A model generated the notes under the pieces. It ran no database searches. It saw nothing but the letters and a program-made list of their open reading frames with translations, and had not been told where the DNA came from. From Deltaproteobacteria bacterium (GTDB lineage Bacteria > Desulfobacterota > Binatia > Bin18): DNA of 5,494 nucleotides. The first letter of the stretch is position 1; the number at the start of each line of letters is the position of its first letter. Shown here piece after piece: positions 1-4,731 of the stretch. The stretch is from contig JACQEL010000028.1 in NCBI GenBank assembly GCA_016200595.1, forward strand, positions 1-5,494, in the 5' to 3' direction. The position numbers were made by a program, and so were the translations under genes.

Positions 1-17
1 ACTAGCGCCTGTCCACC

Positions 18-89
18 GTAGGGGCGAAGCATTTGCCCGGTATAGACCAACGCCGTGGGGACCCTGACACGCAAATGCTTCGCCCCTAC
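18..89. repeat. MITE-like palindromic element with perfect 19-bp inverted arms
   Basis: The arm at 18-36 (GTAGGGGCGAAGCATTTGC) is the exact reverse complement of the arm at 71-89, with a 34-nt centre between them. The structure would fold as a long hairpin and has no coding capacity. Perfect arms of this length in a non-coding region are typical of dispersed repeats or MITE-type elements. The true element may be larger: a CTAG at 2-5 and a TTAG (minus strand) at 112-115 flank the palindrome and could mark TA-type insertion ends, but the sequence there matches only loosely. No clear target duplication is seen. It could also be a strong transcription terminator or a REP-type element. Copy number cannot be judged from one window. 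Confidence 0.6.
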
Positions 90-332
90 CCCTGCAGCTA
101 CGAACAGTGTCCTAATGTTGTGCATTCCGGTTTAGCTGCAGCAAGATTTGTATGTGAGGAATAGAGGAGGGCCGCAAGTATGTTAATGCAATGCGTCTGG
201 CGAACTCCTGTGGAGACCGCGTCAATTCGCTTTGACCCTCTCGAGCAGTCCTTTCCTTGCTTCGACAATGACGCCAACGTATATTCAGGCTCAAGCATAT
301 GCGCCTGTAGAGCATTTCAAGGAGGCAGAACA
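90..332. other. Non-coding or leader region upstream of the VOC gene
   Basis: No recognisable gene is present. A 9-bp perfect inverted repeat (92-100 with 133-141, CTGCAGCTA/TAGCTGCAG) spans a 32-nt loop. From 180 to 332 the frame of the VOC gene is open and begins at an ATG with its own Shine-Dalgarno (GAGGAGG, 164-170). The 51 residues it would add look like translated non-coding DNA: they have no domain character and are rich in Cys, Ser and Arg. I treat this as the 5' leader of the VOC gene. No confident promoter was found. Confidence 0.4.
319..325 (+). promoter_or_regulatory. Ribosome binding site deciding the VOC gene start
   Basis: AAGGAGG lies 7 nt before the ATG at 333. It is a near-perfect Shine-Dalgarno and supports 333 over the upstream in-frame ATG at 180. 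That upstream ATG also has a good SD at 164-170, 9 nt before it, so use of both starts is not excluded. Confidence 0.7.
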
Positions 333-878
333 ATGGCAACGACTATAGGAACCTCTCCTTCAGCAATCCGCGTGCAGGCAAGCCGACCGCGGCGGTTGCA
401 TCACGCCGCCTGGGTGACGCGTGATCAAGAAGCCACGCGCCACTTTTACGAGGACCTTATTGGCGCGCCACTGGTGGCCACCTGGGCAGAGAAGGCACCG
501 TCCACTGGCCGCGAGTACTGTCACACCTTCTTCGCGTTCGGCGATGGGAGCGCCCTGGCGTTCTTCCAGTACGCGGACCAGGACGAACAGCCGGTGGATC
601 TACAATCGCCCGGCCATATTGCCTTTGAGTGCGATGCCGAGACCCAGCAGGGTATCAAGGAGCGGCTTGAGACCAATGGCTATACGGTGCGCGTGACTGA
701 TCACGGCTACTGCGTGTCGCTGTATGTGACTGATCCCAATAACTTACGGCTGGAGTTCACCGTCGACCATGCAGAGGTGGAGCAAATCAACGCCAATCAG
801 CTAGGGCATGCGCACGAATCCCTGAAGCGCTGGCTGGCGGGGGACCACACGCCGAACAATGACTTTCGGCCTCACTAG
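333..878 (+). CDS. VOC-family (glyoxalase/bleomycin resistance/dioxygenase fold) protein
   Basis: This 181-aa protein belongs to the vicinal oxygen chelate superfamily. These are metal-dependent, usually cytoplasmic enzymes that include glyoxalase I, extradiol dioxygenases, epimerases and thiol transferases. The domain covers about residues 20-145. The expected metal ligands appear at H24 (in LHHAAWVTRD), H95 (GHIAFEC) and E141 (LRLEFTV). The first strand and helix (HFYEDLIGAPLV, 37-48) and the late VTDPNNLRLEF segment (132-142) are typical. A C-terminal tail of about 35 residues (RWLAGDHTPNN) extends beyond the fold. The substrate cannot be read from the sequence. The start was chosen for its AAGGAGG and because the fold begins soon after it; a 232-aa form from ATG 180 is possible. 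The TAG stop lies at the left junction of an IS630 element. The gene is complete and stands alone on its strand. Confidence 0.85.
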   Translation: MATTIGTSPSAIRVQASRPRRLHHAAWVTRDQEATRHFYEDLIGAPLVATWAEKAPSTGREYCHTFFAFGDGSALAFFQYADQDEQPVDLQSPGHIAFECDAETQQGIKERLETNGYTVRVTDHGYCVSLYVTDPNNLRLEFTVDHAEVEQINANQLGHAHESLKRWLAGDHTPNNDFRPH

Positions 879-899
879 TGGTCAGTAAAGCAGAATTCT
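875..899 (+). repeat. Left terminal inverted repeat of the IS630 element (with CTAG target)
   Basis: Aligned without gaps to the reverse complement of 2057-2081, it matches at 18 of 25 positions, including CTAGTG at the outer end and TTCT at the inner end. The first three bases are target sequence. Confidence 0.75.
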
Positions 900-931
900 A
901 AAGAGTTGATAGCTGGGGTAAAACATGGAGC

Positions 932-1372
932 ATGAGCAAGCCACTACAAGTCAGGCTGACCGCCGAGGATCGCAAAGCCTTGGAAAGCATGGTCCGTGGA
1001 GGGGTAAATCGAGTCCGAGTGATCAAGCGTGCGCAAATACTATTGATGGCCGACGTGGAGGGGCCGAAGCCGCGCAAGCAGGGCGAGATTGTAGCAGCCC
1101 TGGGAACGAGCGTGACCACGGTCTCGGCCACAGGGCGGCGCTACGCGCAGCAGGGATTGGCGGCGGCGCTGGGGGAGAAGCCGCGACCAGGACGAGAGCC
1201 CAAGCTCACGGGAGAAGTGGAAGCCCATCTCGTGGTGCTAGCCTGCTCTGATCCACCCGCAGGGCAGGCACGCTGGACGTTGCGCTTGCTGGCCGGTGAA
1301 CTGGTGCGATTGGAACACGTGGAGAGCATTTCGCATACGGCAGTGGGCAACGCCCTAAAAAAAACGAAGTGA
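932..1372 (+). CDS. IS630-family transposase, N-terminal part (orfA, DNA-binding)
   Basis: This 146-aa frame is the DNA-binding half of an IS630-type transposase. Residues from about 50 to 80 form the helix-turn-helix region (GEIVAALGTSVTTVSATGRRY). They are followed by the family's basic linker (EKPRPGREPKLTGEVEAHL, about 102-120) and the ACSDPPAGQARWTLRLLA segment leading into a second helical region (ISHTAVGNALKK). The frame stops at TGA 1370-1372, just after an A8 run. In related one-frame proteins the same place reads LKKNELKPW, so the break falls mid-protein and not at a natural end. The ATG at 932 fits the usual family start (MSKPLQVRLT); no well-spaced SD is seen. Alone, this product could bind the ends without catalysis and act as an inhibitor. 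That is inference. Confidence 0.85.
   Translation: MSKPLQVRLTAEDRKALESMVRGGVNRVRVIKRAQILLMADVEGPKPRKQGEIVAALGTSVTTVSATGRRYAQQGLAAALGEKPRPGREPKLTGEVEAHLVVLACSDPPAGQARWTLRLLAGELVRLEHVESISHTAVGNALKKTK
1357..1364 (+). promoter_or_regulatory. A8 slippery site, probable -1 frameshift joining the transposase halves
   Basis: Eight consecutive A residues follow the CT of a CTA codon. In the orfA frame they read A AAA AAA A, a suitable -1 slippery heptamer. Shifting back one base after the second AAA gives ALKK-NEV-KPWHVKEWCIP, which restores the family consensus and yields one protein of about 379 aa. Transcriptional slippage on the A run would give the same result. No stimulatory downstream structure was identified with confidence. 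A plain inactivating indel is the alternative. Confidence 0.7.
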
Positions 1373-2070
1373 AACCCTGGCACGTCAAAGAATGGTGCAT
1401 CCCCAAAGCAGGCGCAAGGTTTGTGGCCAAGATGGAAGACGTGCTAGATGTCTATGCGCGGCCCTACGATCCCCACACCCCGGTGGTCTGCGTAGATGAG
1501 AAGTCCAAGGAGTTGCATGCGGAAGTGCGGGCGTCGATTGTCGCGCACTGCGGACAGGCCCGCAAGCAGGATTCGGAGTATCATCGCGAAGGGACGGCGA
1601 ATCTCTTCCTGTGGGTGGAACCGCTGGTCGGGCGCCGGGGAGTCAAAGTGACGGAGCGGCGGTGCAACGTGGACTTTGCCGAATTGCTGCGTGACCTTGC
1701 CGATGCCCTCTATCCGACGGCCAAGACGATCGTGCTGGTGGTCGACAACTTAAATACGCATGGCCTCCACTGTTTGTATGAACGGTTTGCGCCAGCAGAA
1801 GCCCGCCGACTGGCCCAACGCTTTGAATGGCATTATACTCCCGAGCATGGGTCGTGGCTCAATATCGCCGAATGCGAACTCTCCGTGCTGGCACGCCAGT
1901 GCACGAATCGGCGGATTGCCTCCAAACCACTGTTGAGCGATGCTGTAGCGGCATGGCAGACGACCCGGAATGCCCACTCCACAACAATCAACTGGCACTT
2001 CACCACCAGTGCGTCCCGCATCAAGCTGCGCCATCTGTATCCGCAACCCAGTATTGAGAAATCAAGTTGA
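1369..2070 (+). CDS. IS630-family transposase, catalytic DDE part (orfB)
   Basis: This frame carries the RNase H-like DDE nuclease domain. Numbering from the GTG at 1369 (233 aa), the catalytic acids are D43 (VVCVDEKSKEL), D126 (VLVVDNLNTH) and E168 (HGSWLNIAECELS). Other IS630 hallmarks are YHREGTANLF (71-80), KVTERR (93-98), HYTPEHGSWLN (155-165), LSVLARQC and the C-terminal TSASRIKLRHLYP. The protein cuts and joins the element's ends at TA targets. The GTG overlaps the orfA stop (GTGA), so separate coupled initiation is possible. However, the frame is open back to 1363, and fusion by -1 frameshift at 1357-1364 is more likely to give the working enzyme. Length and motifs are complete, with no sign of decay. 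Confidence 0.88.
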   Translation: MKPWHVKEWCIPKAGARFVAKMEDVLDVYARPYDPHTPVVCVDEKSKELHAEVRASIVAHCGQARKQDSEYHREGTANLFLWVEPLVGRRGVKVTERRCNVDFAELLRDLADALYPTAKTIVLVVDNLNTHGLHCLYERFAPAEARRLAQRFEWHYTPEHGSWLNIAECELSVLARQCTNRRIASKPLLSDAVAAWQTTRNAHSTTINWHFTTSASRIKLRHLYPQPSIEKSS

Positions 2071-2081
2071 CTAAGCACTAG
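2057..2081 (-). repeat. Right terminal inverted repeat of the IS630 element (with CTAG target)
   Basis: This is the partner of the repeat at 875-899 (18 of 25 matches on the reverse complement). It contains the TGA stop codon of the transposase (2068-2070), so the coding region runs into the right end, which is common in compact IS630 elements. Confidence 0.75.
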
Positions 2082-2105
2082 TTCTGGGAACAGCCGTCTC
2101 AGTTC

Positions 2106-2138
2106 CAGGGGAGCATGCTGCCGTCAGCAACTCCCCTG
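2106..2138. terminator. Strong hairpin in the IS-to-NHLP/STAS gap, possible bidirectional terminator
   Basis: CAGGGGAG (2106-2113) pairs perfectly with CTCCCCTG (2131-2138), and inside it TGCTG (2116-2120) pairs with CAGCA (2125-2129) around a CCGT loop. That makes 13 pairs with a small internal loop. It lies between two convergent units. Without the IS it would begin about 24 nt after the VOC stop codon. No U-rich tract follows on either strand, so it is not a textbook intrinsic terminator. A partly overlapping alternative stem (2084-2091 with 2102-2108) also exists. Confidence 0.4.
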
Positions 2139-2210
2139 CTATGTCCGCAGCTGAGCGCAATCTCAGCCCAATTCCTCATGGCCTGGCAAGACCGACAGGA
2201 TGGAGTCGTT

Positions 2211-2798
2211 TCAATGAAACGGCATGGCCATTAAGGCAGCAACGTAAGGATCATCTAAGCTACTGCGGTTCACAATCTCGAAGAGATCAAGGAATCCTAC
2301 CATTTCCAGGACATTACGGATCTCTACCGGAACATCGCAGAGCCGCAGATGGCTATCGTACGTGGCCAGATGTTTCTGCCCTGCCAACAAGGCTGCTAAC
2401 CCCGGCGAACTTAAGAAAGTCACGCCAGAGAGCACGAGATCAACGTCGGTGAACGCCCGCAGCAGTTCACGTCGCAGTGCTGGCGCGGTGTTGGTATCAA
2501 TCCGGCCAGTGGCAATAAGAGCCGTCTGCTGCCATTCAAGGCCTAGGCCAGAAGGAACGTCAACCACCGGACCACTGGGCAGTTGTTTCGTGCGTTCGCG
2601 CAACTCGGCAGCCTGCGGCCCAGGGAGCACTGCCACAATCTTATTATCCGTGTTCTCGTGTACCCGTACCTCGATGTCTGCCGGTACTTCGATGCCCTCC
2701 TCGGCAAGTGCCTTGCGAGGATCACTGAGCAGACGTGCGCGGTACGCGGCATCAGTACACGCGCGTACAATGGCCTGTTTCACAGGATTTGCTGCCAT
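2211..2798 (-). CDS. NHLP leader-like domain fused to a STAS (anti-sigma antagonist-like) domain
   Basis: The 195-aa protein has two parts. Residues 5-60 resemble nitrile hydratase-like leader peptides (NHLP), with the family pattern D-x-x-R-x-R-L-L-x-D-P-x-x-A-L (16-31), EGIEVP (34-39) and HENTDNKIVAVLP (47-59). After a linker (60-85), residues 86-178 form a STAS domain: TALIATGRIDTNTAP (92-106), FLSSPGLAALLAGQK (128-142) and VLEMVGFLDLFEIV (163-176). The serine that is phosphorylated in SpoIIAA-type proteins aligns with S131; the usual Asp before it is S130 and the residue after it is P132. No RiPP core is visible. The ATG at 2798 overlaps the upstream stop (TAATG) and has AAGGAGGA at 2804-2811, so the two genes are translationally coupled. 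The function is unknown: a signalling, scaffold or recruitment role is inference, while the two domain assignments rest on clear motifs. Confidence 0.8.
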   Translation of the reverse strand: MAANPVKQAIVRACTDAAYRARLLSDPRKALAEEGIEVPADIEVRVHENTDNKIVAVLPGPQAAELRERTKQLPSGPVVDVPSGLGLEWQQTALIATGRIDTNTAPALRRELLRAFTDVDLVLSGVTFLSSPGLAALLAGQKHLATYDSHLRLCDVPVEIRNVLEMVGFLDLFEIVNRSSLDDPYVAALMAMPFH

Positions 2799-3079
2799 TA
2801 TTGTCCTCCTTCTGCCTCACCCGATTCGACTAAAGGAGGCAGCACCAAATGAATGACCTTATCGGTGTTTTCCAGAATCTCCACCTCAATGCCTTCAGGC
2901 AAGGTGATCCCAGCCTCGGCCAGCACTTGCTTGGGTGACTGCAAGAGCCGCTGTCGTAAGGCCGCATCTTCAGTCGCCTGCTGCACGAGCTGTCCGAACG
3001 AGCCGCGGGTTTCCATCACCAACAGGTAATCGCGAAAGAACCGCCGCACTGAACCAAAGAAAGATACAGATTCTGCCAT
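2798..3079 (-). CDS. NHLP leader peptide-like protein lacking a core peptide
   Basis: The 93-aa product matches the NHLP leader family related to the nitrile hydratase alpha subunit, which serves as the leader of proteusin-type and similar RiPP precursors. Visible features are FGQLVQQATEDAALRQRLL (28-46), the SPKQVLAEAGITLPEG stretch (48-63), EVEILENTD (65-73) and the closing VIHLVLPP (75-82). Only 11 residues follow (LVESGEAEGGQ), so there is no obvious core even though a GG stands near the end. Residues 7-21 (FFGSVRRFFRDYLLV) form an aromatic, basic amphipathic helix not usual in this family. The ATG at 3079 is chosen for its AGGGGG SD at 3089-3094; an in-frame TTG at 3103 and an ATG at 3016 are weaker alternatives. 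Between A35 and P81 it shares 26 of 47 residues with A13-P59 of the downstream NHLP-STAS protein, so the two domains are paralogous. Confidence 0.8.
   Translation of the reverse strand: MAESVSFFGSVRRFFRDYLLVMETRGSFGQLVQQATEDAALRQRLLQSPKQVLAEAGITLPEGIEVEILENTDKVIHLVLPPLVESGEAEGGQ
2804..2811 (-). promoter_or_regulatory. Strong ribosome binding site for the NHLP-STAS gene
   Basis: AAGGAGGA lies within the last codons of the upstream NHLP gene, 5 nt before the ATG at 2798. It confirms that start and supports efficient translation of the second gene from a shared transcript. Confidence 0.75.
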
Positions 3080-3088
3080 AGCCGTAAT

Positions 3089-3094
3089 CCCCCT
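3089..3094 (-). promoter_or_regulatory. Ribosome binding site deciding the NHLP gene start
   Basis: AGGGGG on the minus strand lies 9 nt before the ATG at 3079. It would lie downstream of the TTG at 3103, so it favours the shorter 93-aa product. Confidence 0.55.
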
Positions 3095-3120
3095 GTCGCT
3101 CAAGGCAAAAGCGCGGTTAG

Positions 3121-3129
3121 CATATAGCA
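3121..3129 (-). promoter_or_regulatory. Tentative extended -10 promoter for the NHLP/STAS unit
   Basis: The minus strand reads TGCTATATG here, an extended -10-like element about 40 nt before the NHLP start. No good -35 hexamer lies at 16-18 nt, though a T-rich stretch (minus strand TTTTTTG) precedes it. It sits in the gap where a promoter for the two-gene unit would be expected. The match is weak. Confidence 0.25.
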
Positions 3130-3166
3130 GGGATCAACAAAAAACCAGTGACATACCCAGGCGCAC

Positions 3167-3190
3167 GCCCGCTGTCTGGCAGGAGCGGGC
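3167..3190 (-). terminator. Hairpin after the phosphatase gene, possible terminator
   Basis: GCCCGCT (3167-3173) and AGCGGGC (3184-3190) form a perfect 7-bp GC-rich stem with a 10-nt loop. It begins 16 nt beyond the phosphatase stop codon in the direction of transcription. No U tract follows immediately; a T6 run occurs about 25 nt further on. It may separate the lipB-crotonase-phosphatase transcript from the NHLP/STAS unit. Confidence 0.4.
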
Positions 3191-3205
3191 TAATCTGGTA
3201 GGGAG

Positions 3206-3958
3206 TTATGATGGAGGGCGAGTCCGCGCTAGCATCTCAGCCCAGGGCTCGGCGATGTCAGTCACTTTGACTTTGCGGGTGCCTTTCCCTACCTGGAAGA
3301 GCTTCTTCTCAGTGATCTCTAAGCAAGACAGTTTTCCCCCATAGACCAAACCGGTATCGATGCCGACTTTATACGGCAAGTCGAATCTCACCTCGCGTTG
3401 CGGCGTGTGGCCATACACGATGGTGTAAGGGAGAGGGTGGGGATTATCGATGAACTCCTGGCGAATCCACAGTAAGTCTTCGGGATCCTGTTCCGCGAGT
3501 GGCCGCAGGGCACTGATCCCAGCATGCACACACAAGACCTCACCGACAGGACACATGAGATCAAGATTGCGAAAGAAGGTCAGATGCGCTTCCGGCACGC
3601 GTGCGACAATTGCCGCAGGGTCCATGAAAGGCGTGCAGCCATAGCTGGCCAGCGTTTTTACGCCACCATTCAGGAGAAAGGCCTCGCCATAGTTCCCCCC
3701 ATAGCCCATGAAGTCGAGAAACATATCTTCATGGTTGCCCTTGAGGAAGGTCATGGCGCAGACCGCGTCGTCTCGCATGCGCAGCAGCAAATCCACGAGT
3801 TCACGGGCACCCGGTCCGCGATCGACATAATCCCCGAGGAACACCAGTTGATCTTCAGGCTGGAGCGCGAGAGCGGTCAGGAGCGCTTCCAGTTCCTGAG
3901 GACAGGCATGCATATCGCCAACAATAAAAAACCGCGCTGTCACGTAGGTATCCTTCAT
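3206..3958 (-). CDS. PPP-family metallophosphoesterase (serine/threonine phosphatase- or ApaH-like)
   Basis: This 250-aa protein has the calcineurin-like two-metal phosphoesterase core. Its motifs in order are GDMHAC (14-19, D15 and H17), GDYVDRG (42-48, D43), GNHED (74-78, N75 and H76), a metal-ligand H145 in CVHAGIS, and H184 in VYGHTPQ. The block GDYVDRG-GNHE-GHTP marks the PPP group, which covers bacterial PrpA/PrpB-type protein phosphatases and diadenosine tetraphosphatase ApaH, so the substrate may be a phosphoprotein or a dinucleotide. The family's usual GDxHG reads GDMHA here, a mild deviation. Its length is normal for bacterial members. The ATG overlaps the upstream crotonase stop by 4 nt (ATGA), and the nearest GGA is only 2 nt away, so translation probably depends on coupling. 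It is the last gene of the lipB operon and lies upstream of the NHLP/STAS unit. Confidence 0.87.
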   Translation of the reverse strand: MKDTYVTARFFIVGDMHACPQELEALLTALALQPEDQLVFLGDYVDRGPGARELVDLLLRMRDDAVCAMTFLKGNHEDMFLDFMGYGGNYGEAFLLNGGVKTLASYGCTPFMDPAAIVARVPEAHLTFFRNLDLMCPVGEVLCVHAGISALRPLAEQDPEDLLWIRQEFIDNPHPLPYTIVYGHTPQREVRFDLPYKVGIDTGLVYGGKLSCLEITEKKLFQVGKGTRKVKVTDIAEPWAEMLARTRPPS

Positions 3959-4731
3959 CTTCCTTTATACACCGGTTCGCGCTTTTCCAGAAAAGCAGTC
4001 ACCCCCTCACGGAAATCTTCTGTGCGACTCATACGTCGCTGTTCGGTCATTTCATAGGTGAGCACTTCATCTAAACTACTCCCCAAGGCACGATGGATCG
4101 AGGCCTTAATCGCCGCCAGGGCCAACGGCGCGTTCTTCGCCAAGCGTTCGGCGTAGTCGGCGACCTGTGCGCGAAACTCTTCCTGCGGAACCACGCGGTT
4201 GACTAATCCTAGACGCAGCGCTTCCTCGGCCGTGACTAGCTCTCCAGTCAACGCCATCTCCATCCCTCGCAACCCGGCGAGACGCGGCAGAAAATAACTG
4301 GCCCCACCATCCAGGGTCAGCCCGCGCTGCACAAAGATCAGGGAGAAGCGCGCCGCAGAAGAGGCGAGACGAATATCCGCCGCCAACGCCAACGAGCAGC
4401 CGAAACCAGCGGCGGCTCCGCCGACCGCAGCAATAATCGGCTTGGGGAGATTCCAGACCGCGCGGATCGCCGCATTGAAACCAGCCTCAAGGACATCTTC
4501 GTTGCTCGCAGATTGGCCTTCGCGTCCTGCCCGTAAGTCGGCTCCAGAGGAGAACGCCCGACCGGCGCCAGTCAGCACGACGACTCGGCTCTCCTCATCG
4601 TCAGCGCTCTCAGAAACCGCGTCTTTGAGCGCAAAGATGGTCTCACGATCAAGCGCGTTATGCCGCTCGGGGCGATTGATGGTAATCCAGCGCACTCGCG
4701 CTTGCCGTTCGCTCAAAACTACACCACTCAT
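3955..4731 (-). CDS. Enoyl-CoA hydratase/isomerase (crotonase) family protein, PaaG-like
   Basis: The 258-aa product belongs to the crotonase superfamily, which acts on acyl-CoA thioesters in fatty acid or aromatic degradation. It shows ITINRPERHNALD (16-28), the oxyanion-hole segment AFSSGADLRAG (59-69), the second oxyanion segment AAVGGAAAGFGCSLALAADI (101-120), RGLTLDGGASYFLPRLAG (136-153) and GLVNRVV (175-181). The two glutamates of classical enoyl-CoA hydratase are absent: S113 and F133 occupy their places. D141 lies where PaaG-type isomerases have their catalytic Asp, so isomerisation is likelier than hydration. The ATG at 4731 has GGAGG 9 nt upstream (4741-4745) and begins just before the fold; a longer TTG start at 4794 is rejected. 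The gene starts inside lipB (74-bp overlap) and ends overlapping the phosphatase gene. The substrate is unknown. Confidence 0.85.
   Translation of the reverse strand: MSGVVLSERQARVRWITINRPERHNALDRETIFALKDAVSESADDEESRVVVLTGAGRAFSSGADLRAGREGQSASNEDVLEAGFNAAIRAVWNLPKPIIAAVGGAAAGFGCSLALAADIRLASSAARFSLIFVQRGLTLDGGASYFLPRLAGLRGMEMALTGELVTAEEALRLGLVNRVVPQEEFRAQVADYAERLAKNAPLALAAIKASIHRALGSSLDEVLTYEMTEQRRMSRTEDFREGVTAFLEKREPVYKGR

Larger units (their letters stand above)
878..2078 (+). mobile_element. IS630-family insertion sequence, apparently complete
   Basis: The element is about 1.2 kb and carries a two-frame IS630 transposase between imperfect terminal inverted repeats. It is flanked by TA at 876-877 and 2079-2080, each inside a CTAG. 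IS630-family elements are known to duplicate TA, and IS630 itself prefers CTAG, so the boundaries fit the family. All catalytic residues are present and both ends are recognisable, so this looks like a recent, possibly active copy. It has inserted at the last codon position of the VOC gene. Removing the element and one TA gives a continuous CACTAGTTC junction. The boundary is uncertain by a base or two if the duplication is counted as CTAG. Confidence 0.85.

Noticed and set aside
18..141. CRISPR array
   Set aside because: The repeats are inverted, not direct, and there are only two arms with no regular spacers.
925..1251. Open frame overlapping the start of the transposase on the + strand
   Set aside because: It overlaps the well-supported transposase frame, has low-complexity Gly/Ala/Arg composition and matches no family.
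2362..2856. Long + strand open frame opposite the NHLP genes
   Set aside because: Its composition is Ser/Arg/Ala-rich shadow sequence of the minus-strand genes, whose motifs are clear.
2211..3079. Classical RiPP (proteusin) precursor locus
   Set aside because: Neither NHLP protein has a core peptide after the leader, and no radical SAM, LanM, cyclodehydratase, methyltransferase or peptidase-transporter gene is visible in the window.
3524..4057. 177-aa + strand open frame opposite the phosphatase
   Set aside because: It is antisense to conserved PPP motifs and shows no domain of its own.
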